From the NCBI GenBank assembly GCA_022703565.1, contig JAKLDK010000002.1, positions 1 through 52,502 of the forward strand: a stretch of DNA of 52,502 nucleotides, read 5' to 3'. This DNA is from Candidatus Omnitrophota bacterium. GTDB lineage: Bacteria; Omnitrophota; Gorgyraeia; Zapsychrales; Zapsychraceae. The notes beneath the pieces were generated by a model that saw nothing but the letters and a program-made list of their open reading frames with translations, ran no database searches and was not told the DNA's origin. Positions 8,296-16,982 of this stretch are shown here, piece after piece; position 1 is the first letter of the stretch; every line of letters begins with the position of its first letter. A program made the translations under genes and the position numbers.

Positions 8296-8321
8296 AAATC
8301 CCAAATCCAATATCCCAAATA
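8296..8321. repeat. Short low-complexity intergenic repeat
   Basis: Between the YchF-like start and the deaminase stop, the plus strand carries overlapping copies of a CCAAAT-type unit (aaatcccaaatccaatatccc). It codes for nothing. A second repeat of similar character but different unit lies at 52005-52034. Confidence 0.45.
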
Positions 8322-8328
8322 CTAATTC

Positions 8329-8802
8329 TCACTTTCTAGCTGATGTGTAATTTTTTAAATCGTATTTAATATCCGTTGAAGGCATTTCAATCTTATCAAT
8401 CTTGACTTTCGCCTTAGCGAAGAATTGCGTGGCCAAAGTATCATGATAATCGCTAAAAACAACAACCCTTTTTATCCCGCAGGCAATAAGCGCTTTCGCG
8501 CAAGACGTGCAAGGCATATTGGTAACATAGGCAGTCGCACAATCAAGCGAATTGCCATGCTTGGCAGCCTGTGAAATCGCGTTCATTTCAGCGTGATTTG
8601 TCCTTAAACAATGATTATCAACAACCAAACATCCCACATCCTCACAATGTTCATCGCCGGGAATTGAGCCGTTATAACCGGTCGCGATAACATTTTTATC
8701 TTTAACTAACACGCATCCGCAATGCATCCTGGGGCAGGTTGCCCGTTCGGAAGCTAGCATCGCTAATTTTAAGAAGTATTGATCCCAATCTGGCCTAGTC
8801 AT
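8329..8802 (-). CDS. dCMP deaminase family protein (ComEB-like)
   Basis: A 157-residue zinc-dependent deaminase that would convert dCMP to dUMP for dTTP synthesis. The zinc site is His70 with catalytic Glu72 (NHAEMNA) and Cys98/Cys101 (MPCTSC). Additional His/Cys residues in the MHCGC and HCEDVGC segments are typical of dCMP deaminases rather than cytidine or tRNA-adenosine deaminases. The ATG at 8800-8802 has CAGGAG seven bases upstream. A 119-bp gap separates it from the giant gene upstream. Confidence 0.93.
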   Translation of the reverse strand: MTRPDWDQYFLKLAMLASERATCPRMHCGCVLVKDKNVIATGYNGSIPGDEHCEDVGCLVVDNHCLRTNHAEMNAISQAAKHGNSLDCATAYVTNMPCTSCAKALIACGIKRVVVFSDYHDTLATQFFAKAKVKIDKIEMPSTDIKYDLKNYTSARK

Positions 8803-8921
8803 AAAATCTCCTGTTTGAGTATTAATATAAATAGTATTTAATAGAGCTTATTAATTCTATCAAATAGTATTTCATTTGCAAGGCTAAAGCCTCAGAGGAA
8901 ATCTTTCTTAAAGGATTGCAA
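8803..8921. other. Intergenic region with a direct repeat and a small palindrome
   Basis: The gap between the giant gene and dCMP deaminase holds two copies of AAATAGTATTT (8829-8839 and 8862-8872, 33 bp apart) and the palindrome AGGCTAAAGCCT (8881-8892) followed by CCTCAGAGG. The palindrome shares its GGCTAAAGCC core with a longer one at 31267-31284. No convincing terminator (no T-run) or consensus promoter is visible. Confidence 0.4.
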
Positions 8922-11900
8922 CTAATTTGACCGGATAGAAGTATAGGTATCCTTAACTTCGCTTAATTCAAAACTTTTGTCATTATCATCAAGGCCTAAC
9001 AATAAATGCAGATTCCGTGCCGGCTGAATATTTATAATTACCGGAATTAATCCTTCAATCTGAATGTTTAATCGCGCGGGAATAGAATTCTCATTAGGCA
9101 GAATATCTTTACTCCCATTTTTCTCAACTTGCATATTGATACTATTAGGGTTCAAATCAATACCGCCGAGGTCTTTCGCCATTACTGAAGTATTTTGCGT
9201 TTGGCTATCTTCTTCTTTTACCAGCATCGCCGAATCCGTAAACTTTTTCGCGATTGTTTTAGCTCTTTGATATTGCTCCTCGGTCAATCCATAATGCGTT
9301 GCAACCTCTAAACCGTAGCTCTTAGTACTTACATCAGGATCCAAAGAAACCGAGCGCTTAAAATCAAACTTTCTGGTCTCCTCATCAAATTCATAATCCA
9401 TTTTATAAATGTCAGCCCCGACAATATCTTTAAGCTCTTTAATTCCCTTGGTTAAATGGGTGTTTAAAATTACTTTTGCGCCGATGGCCTTGAGATAAGT
9501 TAATATTGCCATTTGAATTGCCGTCATTTCCAGATGATCAGTGCCAGAAATTTCATCCAAAATAACCAAACTATCTTCCCCTGAGGTTTGAATGATCTTC
9601 AAATAAATAGTCCATAAAACATTTTCAAAATAACTAAAACTATCAACGTCATAATCTGAAGCGCCAAAAAATGTTTTTACATCAAAACCTTTACTTACCT
9701 CAATTTCTTTTGCCGGAACCATAAAACCAGCTTCAGCCATTTTGATCAAGGATTGTATCATCCTAAAAGCGTTAGTTTTTCCGCTAGCATTGGGCCCAAT
9801 AAAGATATTAATCGGAGAATTCAATTCAAAATCCTGCGGGACAATTTCTTCTCCTTCCGGAACTTTTGTTAAAATATATTTTCCGCCTTTTATTTTTAAT
9901 ATCCCGGGCTTATCAGCAATCTCAGGAGCAACCAAATTATTATCAATTGCACCTATCGCCAATCCGACCAAAAAGTCTAATCCGATTAAATCTTGTGATA
10001 AATATTTCATAAGATTATCAATATCTCGGCTCTGATTAAAGCCATCATCTTCTTTTTTGATTTCATCTAATGTTTTTATCCCTTCTCGCGACGGCCTTAT
10101 CATTCTGCCATCAAAAATATCCCGCAAATTATTACTATCAATAAACGCATCCACTTGCGTCAGAATCTGATCAATTCTATCGACCATCCCCTTATAAACA
10201 CTGATATCATAATTATTTCTTCGCTTCATTTTTTTATGTTTAAAATATATATCTACCAACTCTTTAAGAAGAGTATTCATTCTTAGCAACTCTTCTTTTC
10301 CTGTTTTTGCGAATCTTTCTACTCGAGTAAATCTGTTTGTAAAACTTCGCGAATCATATCCAGGATAAGAATAAAAAACTCTGTTGTATCCTTCCCTCAA
10401 ACCGCCAGCAAATATAAAATGCTCATATTCCCCCTCCCGATATTCTATTTCCCTGACCTTTTCTGAAATAGAATATTTATATAATGACCCGGTTATCCCA
10501 TGCATTTGCATAAGTCTTCTCCGGTATTGATCATAAGATAGAAATGCAAAGTTTGCCTCGGGAAAAAGAATTTCAAGTTCTTCCCAAGGCAACGAATAAT
10601 AACTATGCCGATTATCCTGCTGCCGCCAATGTTTTATGCTGGAGATAACCTCATCTAACTTTTCCTGCTCAATGGGAACACCTTTTACCAGATAGTCGTA
10701 ATACAACTCAGCTAGCTTTACAATGGACTCTTCTGAAATAACCTTCTTTAAAGCTGCCAAGGCATGGCTTTCAGCCGCAATACCGGGAACTAATTTATAA
10801 TGCGATATTAATTTTCCGTCTGATGAAATTTCATAGCTATTAATCCAAGCTTGAACTTTATCGCTAATTGAGGCATTTGGATTATCCTTTAAAAGGCGTA
10901 TGGCCTCTTTTATATGCGTTGCGGTTATAACCGTCGCGTGTTTTTTTATTAAATCCTCATAAAAAATAGTTGAAATACCAAGTAAATCACTATAATCCGA
11001 ACCGCTAACAGGTTCGTCCAGAAGAAAAAGATCTCTATCCGACGCATCATTTAACCATTTAGTAATCTTATCAACAATATTTGTGAAATGACTAAAGCCG
11101 GAGTTTACAGCTTCTTCCTTAGGATAAATAGAATTAACATTTCTCATCCAGCTAATCCGCGCACTTTTTGCCGGAACGAAAAGCCCCAAATGAGCCATAA
11201 CAACTGAATAGCCGATTGCGCGCGCTGTAGTAGATTTGCCAGCGGCATTAGGACCGGTTAATGCAAAAAACGATTTGTTTTTATCGATACTAATATCGTT
11301 TAAAACAGGCTCCTCATCTTTGGAAATTGAAGGAGGATGATAAACTTGTTCTAATTCAATAGTCCCGGCCTCATCCAGCATCTGCGGCCTCGTCCAACCG
11401 TTCTTTTTGTGATGCATTGACGCGGTTACATAAAAACTGACTTCGCCTAAATAATTGTAAAATAAATCAACCGGTAAATTTCTTTGTCGATCTGTTAAAG
11501 TTTTGCCTTCTTCCGGCTTCTTAAATAAATCCTTATCCGCTAAAATCGCTTCCAATTTCTTCTTAAGCCTGGTAAAACGGCTCGATTTTAGATCTTTAAT
11601 AGCTCCCAGTAAATCCGTTATCGCTCCTTCTATCTCCTTGAGATCAAAATAAATAAATTCATCCGCCTGTGCTTGCTGAAAAGGTTTTTTATCTTCGCGT
11701 CCTTCCTGAAACATCCTATCAAGCAACTTACTGCCTTCACTTTCTTCTTCAAAACGAAAGTTACCATACATTTTTTCGTATAAATCTTCTTGCTCTGGAC
11801 GGAAAGGATAGTACAAATGCTTAACCCAAAAAGAAGAATACGAGCGTCCCGTCCAGCGCGGCCTTTTATAAAAAGGTGGCGTATAAAACATATTCTCAGC

Positions 11901-14900
11901 AAGTTTCTCAACTCTTGTTAAAGCTTCACGAAATTTTAAAACCACCTTAGCATCTTTTACATCCGCCTCTAATATTTCCGCAATCGCCTCATGCGAAGCA
12001 AGTATTGCTTGAGGCTTTCTTTGCGGCCGAGCAATCAATTTTTCCAGATATTTCTCAGCAGACAAGGTCAATGAATATTTCCCAAGATTAACATTATCTT
12101 TTCTATTTCTCCCTGTCCTTCTGGAAAACGATACATAATCATCTTGAGCTTTATTTACTGACGTAACCGGCTCATCCGGCTTATTAAACATTGCCTTTAA
12201 CTCTTCAAGTCCGATTCCTAAATATTCCATCGTTTCTTTAGAAGCCCTGAATTTCCCCCGCGTTGTCCCGCCCAGCATTGCCGGGTCAAACGACAAAGAA
12301 GCTCTTGTGGCAATTTGTTTCCCGCCGGAATTATTAACTTTTTTTCTACTATATAAATAATTATCCTGCTGGGTTAAAAGCGCAATCCCCAGCCTATCAC
12401 CGCCCAGATGAATAGCTCCGCCATTTATCAAATACCTTGTTGCCCTTGTCAAATCACCTTCTTTTGCCATATCAACAAAATGCATCGCCAATATCTCGCC
12501 TCGGCTATTTAAACTAAAGAAAATATATATCGGCAAGGCAACATCTAATTTACTGCCATGCACAAAAGCATTCTTTAATAATTCCATAAAAGGAAAATTA
12601 TATTTCCCGGAAAAAGCCTGCCCGATATTCTGAGAAAACCGATGAAAGAAATTTGAAATATTTAATAACTTAAGGAATTCATCCTGATTATCAAAAACCC
12701 TTAAATCAATCTTTACGGCTTTACCTTCTTTTAAAGCCTGCGCAACTAACTTAAACCAATCATCTTCTTTATCGGAATTTCCCGCAATTTCCAAAGTATA
12801 TTCAATATCAGCAACTTCCTTTGCCGGGCTACGAGCCTTGACATATTTCTCAACTTGAGCGACGCGTTCTTGCTGCTCATTTTTTACCAGCATCGCTGAA
12901 TCTTTCGGTTTTCCTGGCAACTCATTTATATACACCCAGGTTTCAACCTCTCCTTGAATTTTACTAGCCTTTCCAATCTTTTCCAAGAATTCCATAACCG
13001 TTAAAACCATTTCCGCTGATAATACAACCTTTACTTTTTGGTTAATAAAATCCACTTTCTTAGAATAACTTAAAATATCTTCAACAGTAAAAGGCTTATC
13101 TTCAAAAGTTTTCACAATATCAATAACTTTTAATATTGTTCCGCTTATTTCATTCATTATCTTTTCTCCAGTATTTTGGATATCCGTCATTTCTAACAAC
13201 TCTTCCATAGCATCTCCAAAATCCTGTATTTCTTCTTTCGACATTTTAAATAAATTTAATTTCTTCAATCGTACGGTAGTTATATCATCAAGCCCAAAAC
13301 TCTCGGACAAAGAAGACGCGACATCTTCTCCGCTAGCTATACTAGATAAACTAAAATCAATAAATTCTTCTAGTATTCCCGACATAAATGTCGGCGAAAT
13401 ATCCTTAAACAAGAAAGCTATCAGGTTACTACGATCCACTTCTAAGGTAGCCTCGATTAGATTTGCCAAAACAAAATCGGCAACCTCTTCGCCTTTTTTG
13501 TTTAAATAATTCCCCACAGGAATTAATAAACGGACCAGTTCATTTCGTTTTGGCTTAAGAACATTCTCAATAATAGCTCGGCCTATATCTGCCGGCTGGA
13601 TACCCGTAATACTGCTTACCCGCTGAATATGCGCTGCTAACAACGAAGAATCTTGTTCTTTTGGTAACTCGTTTGTATCTGCAATAACTTTGCTTATTTT
13701 CTCAGCACCTGAGGAATCTTTTTCTCCCCAGGCAATTATTGCCTCTTCAATAATAATCGCATCATCTTCGCCTAGCCCGAAACCAAAGGTTTCGGAAAGG
13801 CGCAATTTATCTTCTTTTGAAGCGCCTTCTTTCCACTCTCCGTCGACAAAATCACGTTCCACCACTTCGTTCTGAACATCTTTCAATCCGGTATCTTCTA
13901 AAACCGAAAGCAATTCTTCGGGCTTTCGAAATTCATTTTCGTGGCTACGCAAATAAAGAATAAGCATAATTCCGTCATCATTCAATAAAGCTTGCACATC
14001 TCTTAAAACTCTTGTTAGTGTTTCATTGTCAAAAAATACCGACGCATTGGCAATCGTAATTACATCATATTTCTCACTGTTGTTAAACGAACCCGGTAAA
14101 TCCAAAAGGTTTCCTTCTCTTAATTCAACTTGATTGCCGGGATATTTCTTATCCAATCTCCCTTTTGCGGCTTCAAGCATTTTTGGCGCGACATCTAGCC
14201 CAACGATATCCTTAACTCCTTGTGCTAAAGCTTCTTCTACAATAAGCCCTGTGCCTGTTGCCAAATCCAACCATTTTAAATCTTTTCCTTTTTTGGTAAT
14301 TACTTTGCCAACCAATTCCTGCGCCCCACGTCGGACAATAACGGAATCTGGCAAAACATATTGCTCGATATCACTCTCGCTAAATTCCTTATAATGGCTG
14401 GCCCAATCCCTATTGGTAAACCTGTTTCCCATCATCGCTTCGTCCCGAGAAAATGTAATTGTTTCCGAGTTATGATTAATTCCTTTTACTACAAAAGTAA
14501 CTTCTCTATTCTCCCCAACAGGATTATCTATTGCCCGAAGGACTCCTTCGCGTATTTCTCCCCGGCGCAAATCATCCGGCCCTAAACTAGATTGCGCACC
14601 ACTTAACTTAACACCGCCTGAAAAATATTTACGCGGAATAACTTTTTGAGACTTCTCGTCATAATCTTCCCTGATATAACTATAAACGCCTTTTTTTAGC
14701 GATTCCAAATATTGTGCATATATCTTCCGATTAACTTCTTTATCGTCGATATTAATCCCCTTAATCTTGTTTTGATCAATATAACTATTAGTCAGAAAAC
14801 TATTTTTCAGGTGTTCCTTATACCATTTGGCTAAAATAACCGCGTTGTAAATCTGCCGCAATGTCGCAAAATTCTTCCCCTCATTAACTTCACGTTCAAT

Positions 14901-15632
14901 CTCCGGGACAACAATATCTTTAATAATTTCATTAATTTGGTGTTCTTCTTGTGGGCTTGTGACTTGTGACCGGTGGTCTGCTTCCTCTGCCATCAAAACC
15001 TTGAGCTTGCTCTTAACCACAAAGGCACTATTCCCATTTTCATAAATCAGAGCCTCATCCGGGACAATCCACACTCTCGAGAATGTATCCGACGGTATTG
15101 TTGCAATTCCATATGTATCGAAAGTTTCTTTGTAAACCCGGCTCCAGAACTTCTCGCCCAAATCATCCTCCGGATAAACCAAAGATGCCGTTAATTGTTT
15201 TAAAATATAATCCTCAGCGAGCAAATCCCGCCCCATTTCTGTTTGACCAAAAGAAGCAGAGATAATCCTGTCCTTTTCTGCCGGAGAAAGATTTACCCAC
15301 ATTTCATTCTCAGGTACAGTTAACGCAGCTAGAAAATATTTTATTAGTTTCTTTGATTCTTGCTCAAATTCCGAATCCGAAAAGTTTGTATTTCCAGTAT
15401 CAACAATAAACTTGAACTCAAAAGGTTTTTCCGGGTTAATTGTCAACCCGTTAATGATTGCGGGAGTAAAAACCGGGGTAGATAAAACCATTTTCCCAAC
15501 CGGCGGCAGGCCCAATGAATTTTGGGCATAAGAATTTGTCAATCCGAAGCTAAGCGTATTTATTGAGAAACAAAATACAACCAGCCATAAAATTATCTTT
15601 TTAAATCTGTTTTTTGTTATTTGGAAATACAT
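8922..15632 (-). CDS. Giant exported multidomain protein: methyltransferase, GHKL-like and two MutS-like ATPase modules
   Basis: About 2236 residues counted from ATG 15630-15632. Domains in order: signal peptide 1-36 (KNRFKK then a hydrophobic stretch, predicted cut after SYA); a conserved N-terminal domain, about 38-341, opening LGLPPVGKMVLSTPVFTP and closing IPRKYFSGGV; a class I SAM methyltransferase, about 395-570 (motif I LDLATGTGL near 455, then GLDVAPKML); a helical region with no match I know; linker DSAMLVKNEQQ near 911; a GHKL-like region, about 930-1110 (N-box MELLKNAFVHG 1016-1026, later GGDRLG 1077-1082); MutS-like module 1 (helical part, P-loop GPNAAGKST with Lys1466, LLDEPVSGSD with Asp1539-Glu1540); MutS-like module 2 (GPNASGKT with Lys1952, ILDEISGTD with Asp2026-Glu2027); linker DSAMLVKEED near 2132; and a tail with GGIDLNPNSINMQ and LIPVIINIQP. 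An in-frame TTG start 22 codons upstream is possible but lies on the predicted promoter. The molecular function is unknown; domain calls come from motifs. Confidence 0.85.
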   Translation of the reverse strand: MYFQITKNRFKKIILWLVVFCFSINTLSFGLTNSYAQNSLGLPPVGKMVLSTPVFTPAIINGLTINPEKPFEFKFIVDTGNTNFSDSEFEQESKKLIKYFLAALTVPENEMWVNLSPAEKDRIISASFGQTEMGRDLLAEDYILKQLTASLVYPEDDLGEKFWSRVYKETFDTYGIATIPSDTFSRVWIVPDEALIYENGNSAFVVKSKLKVLMAEEADHRSQVTSPQEEHQINEIIKDIVVPEIEREVNEGKNFATLRQIYNAVILAKWYKEHLKNSFLTNSYIDQNKIKGINIDDKEVNRKIYAQYLESLKKGVYSYIREDYDEKSQKVIPRKYFSGGVKLSGAQSSLGPDDLRRGEIREGVLRAIDNPVGENREVTFVVKGINHNSETITFSRDEAMMGNRFTNRDWASHYKEFSESDIEQYVLPDSVIVRRGAQELVGKVITKKGKDLKWLDLATGTGLIVEEALAQGVKDIVGLDVAPKMLEAAKGRLDKKYPGNQVELREGNLLDLPGSFNNSEKYDVITIANASVFFDNETLTRVLRDVQALLNDDGIMLILYLRSHENEFRKPEELLSVLEDTGLKDVQNEVVERDFVDGEWKEGASKEDKLRLSETFGFGLGEDDAIIIEEAIIAWGEKDSSGAEKISKVIADTNELPKEQDSSLLAAHIQRVSSITGIQPADIGRAIIENVLKPKRNELVRLLIPVGNYLNKKGEEVADFVLANLIEATLEVDRSNLIAFLFKDISPTFMSGILEEFIDFSLSSIASGEDVASSLSESFGLDDITTVRLKKLNLFKMSKEEIQDFGDAMEELLEMTDIQNTGEKIMNEISGTILKVIDIVKTFEDKPFTVEDILSYSKKVDFINQKVKVVLSAEMVLTVMEFLEKIGKASKIQGEVETWVYINELPGKPKDSAMLVKNEQQERVAQVEKYVKARSPAKEVADIEYTLEIAGNSDKEDDWFKLVAQALKEGKAVKIDLRVFDNQDEFLKLLNISNFFHRFSQNIGQAFSGKYNFPFMELLKNAFVHGSKLDVALPIYIFFSLNSRGEILAMHFVDMAKEGDLTRATRYLINGGAIHLGGDRLGIALLTQQDNYLYSRKKVNNSGGKQIATRASLSFDPAMLGGTTRGKFRASKETMEYLGIGLEELKAMFNKPDEPVTSVNKAQDDYVSFSRRTGRNRKDNVNLGKYSLTLSAEKYLEKLIARPQRKPQAILASHEAIAEILEADVKDAKVVLKFREALTRVEKLAENMFYTPPFYKRPRWTGRSYSSFWVKHLYYPFRPEQEDLYEKMYGNFRFEEESEGSKLLDRMFQEGREDKKPFQQAQADEFIYFDLKEIEGAITDLLGAIKDLKSSRFTRLKKKLEAILADKDLFKKPEEGKTLTDRQRNLPVDLFYNYLGEVSFYVTASMHHKKNGWTRPQMLDEAGTIELEQVYHPPSISKDEEPVLNDISIDKNKSFFALTGPNAAGKSTTARAIGYSVVMAHLGLFVPAKSARISWMRNVNSIYPKEEAVNSGFSHFTNIVDKITKWLNDASDRDLFLLDEPVSGSDYSDLLGISTIFYEDLIKKHATVITATHIKEAIRLLKDNPNASISDKVQAWINSYEISSDGKLISHYKLVPGIAAESHALAALKKVISEESIVKLAELYYDYLVKGVPIEQEKLDEVISSIKHWRQQDNRHSYYSLPWEELEILFPEANFAFLSYDQYRRRLMQMHGITGSLYKYSISEKVREIEYREGEYEHFIFAGGLREGYNRVFYSYPGYDSRSFTNRFTRVERFAKTGKEELLRMNTLLKELVDIYFKHKKMKRRNNYDISVYKGMVDRIDQILTQVDAFIDSNNLRDIFDGRMIRPSREGIKTLDEIKKEDDGFNQSRDIDNLMKYLSQDLIGLDFLVGLAIGAIDNNLVAPEIADKPGILKIKGGKYILTKVPEGEEIVPQDFELNSPINIFIGPNASGKTNAFRMIQSLIKMAEAGFMVPAKEIEVSKGFDVKTFFGASDYDVDSFSYFENVLWTIYLKIIQTSGEDSLVILDEISGTDHLEMTAIQMAILTYLKAIGAKVILNTHLTKGIKELKDIVGADIYKMDYEFDEETRKFDFKRSVSLDPDVSTKSYGLEVATHYGLTEEQYQRAKTIAKKFTDSAMLVKEEDSQTQNTSVMAKDLGGIDLNPNSINMQVEKNGSKDILPNENSIPARLNIQIEGLIPVIINIQPARNLHLLLGLDDNDKSFELSEVKDTYTSIRSN

Positions 15633-15670
15633 TTTTAGTATATTAATATTAGTAAGAAGATATAATAGAA

Positions 15671-15698
15671 AGTATAAAATACTACAGATAAAAAACAA
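15671..15698 (-). promoter_or_regulatory. Predicted promoter of the giant gene
   Basis: The minus strand has TTGTTT (15693-15698), a 16-bp spacer and TATACT (15671-15676). A transcript would start near 15664, about 32 nt before ATG 15632. The in-frame TTG that would give a longer protein coincides with the -35 box, which argues for the shorter start. No Shine-Dalgarno sequence is visible before ATG 15632. Confidence 0.5.
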
Positions 15699-15806
15699 GG
15701 CAAGAAAACGAAGACCTGACCATATAACTGCTTACACTGCAGTAACTTACGGCAACACAAAAAAGAACCATCCATTCAAGCAAGAAATATTATCCTTCAG
15801 ATAAGA

Positions 15807-16976
15807 TTAAGATAAAGACTTGGCTATTCTCTGAATACCAAGAGAAAAATCTTTTGGCTCTGGAAGCAGGCTTATAACCAAATGACTGCCATGATTAAAG
15901 TCAAAAAAATACCCGGGATGGACAAAAACTTTTTCTTTTTCAAGCAATTCCAAACAAAGCGCTTCTTCATTTGCTTCTTTCTTTATTTTTAATATCACAT
16001 ACCATCCGCCTTCAACATTAAACAAATCACCAATTTCAGAATTCATCTCTTTCTTGGCCAATTCGTAATTTTTAAGAACTCTTTGCATAATTTGTTTTTG
16101 AATACTATTTTTCACCTTAAACCAATGTGCTAAAGCATTTTGAGTCGCGCTATTTACCGATAAATACGTGTCAGTTATAACCTCAAGCCTTTTGATGGCC
16201 TCGTCTTTTAATTCTTTTGGCCCGCTAACAACAATCCAGGATAATTTCATCTGCGGTAAAGCTAATATTTTTGAAATACCGCTTAATACAAAGGTTAAAG
16301 ATTCGCGGTTACTCGCAAGCGAGGGCTTCTTGTCATTTTTATCAAAACCATAATCGAAGAAAACTTCATCGCAGATAATTGCCATATTCTTTTTTTGGCA
16401 AACATTGTTTAAACTGGCTAATTCCGATTCTTTGACAAATGAGCCCGTCGGGTTATTCGGATTAACTAAAACAATCGCTCTGGTATTCCCAGACAAATTG
16501 TTTTCAATACTATTAAAATCAATCCGCCAATTATCTTCATAAGCCAATTGATAAAACTTACTTTCAACATCATTGATATCACATAAAAACTGGAATAAAG
16601 GATAACTGGGCTGCGGGAGAAATATTCCCTCACCCGGGTTTAATAATAACCGGAATAAAAACGAATAGCCTTCGGAGGTGCTAGAGGTTAAGAAAATATC
16701 ATCCGGGGAAACAATAATACCTTTCTCCCGATAATACCTTGCAACCACTTCCCGCGCCTGATGCAATCCCTTAGGATTTGGCTCATACAAATAATTCTTT
16801 TTGTTACTTAAGGCCCGGGAAATTATATTATCGTATTTAAATCCACAGCGGGTAGGATTCGATTCGGAAAGGTCAATTACCTTTTCTTTTTGTTTTAAGC
16901 ATTTTAACGACGTGGAAATATCATTTTCCGCTAATTGCCAATTTGTGCGTTTTGCAAAATAATTCTCAAGATGCAT
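15807..16976 (-). CDS. Class I/II PLP-dependent aminotransferase
   Basis: A 389-residue fold-type I aminotransferase related to aspartate/aromatic aminotransferases. The cofactor Lys236 lies in LSGISKILALPQMK. Asn in VNPNNPTGSF (171-180) and Asp in AIICDEVFFDYG (199-210) contact PLP, and a C-terminal Arg for the substrate carboxylate is expected. Substrate is not readable from sequence; the ESNPTRCGF N-terminal motif is common in alanine/aspartate aminotransferase homologs. I chose ATG 16974-16976 because AAGGG lies upstream; two TTG codons precede it directly after the stop of the coiled-coil gene. A 108-bp gap to the giant gene's promoter contains no terminator-like hairpin. Confidence 0.88.
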   Translation of the reverse strand: MHLENYFAKRTNWQLAENDISTSLKCLKQKEKVIDLSESNPTRCGFKYDNIISRALSNKKNYLYEPNPKGLHQAREVVARYYREKGIIVSPDDIFLTSSTSEGYSFLFRLLLNPGEGIFLPQPSYPLFQFLCDINDVESKFYQLAYEDNWRIDFNSIENNLSGNTRAIVLVNPNNPTGSFVKESELASLNNVCQKKNMAIICDEVFFDYGFDKNDKKPSLASNRESLTFVLSGISKILALPQMKLSWIVVSGPKELKDEAIKRLEVITDTYLSVNSATQNALAHWFKVKNSIQKQIMQRVLKNYELAKKEMNSEIGDLFNVEGGWYVILKIKKEANEEALCLELLEKEKVFVHPGYFFDFNHGSHLVISLLPEPKDFSLGIQRIAKSLS

Positions 16977-16982
16977 CAACAA

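Noticed and set aside
8881-8898. Terminator after the giant gene
   Set aside because: The stem is only 4 bp and no T-run follows on the minus strand.
15633-15698. TTG start adding 22 residues to the giant protein
   Set aside because: It coincides with predicted promoter boxes and would put a second hydrophobic stretch in front of a normal signal peptide.
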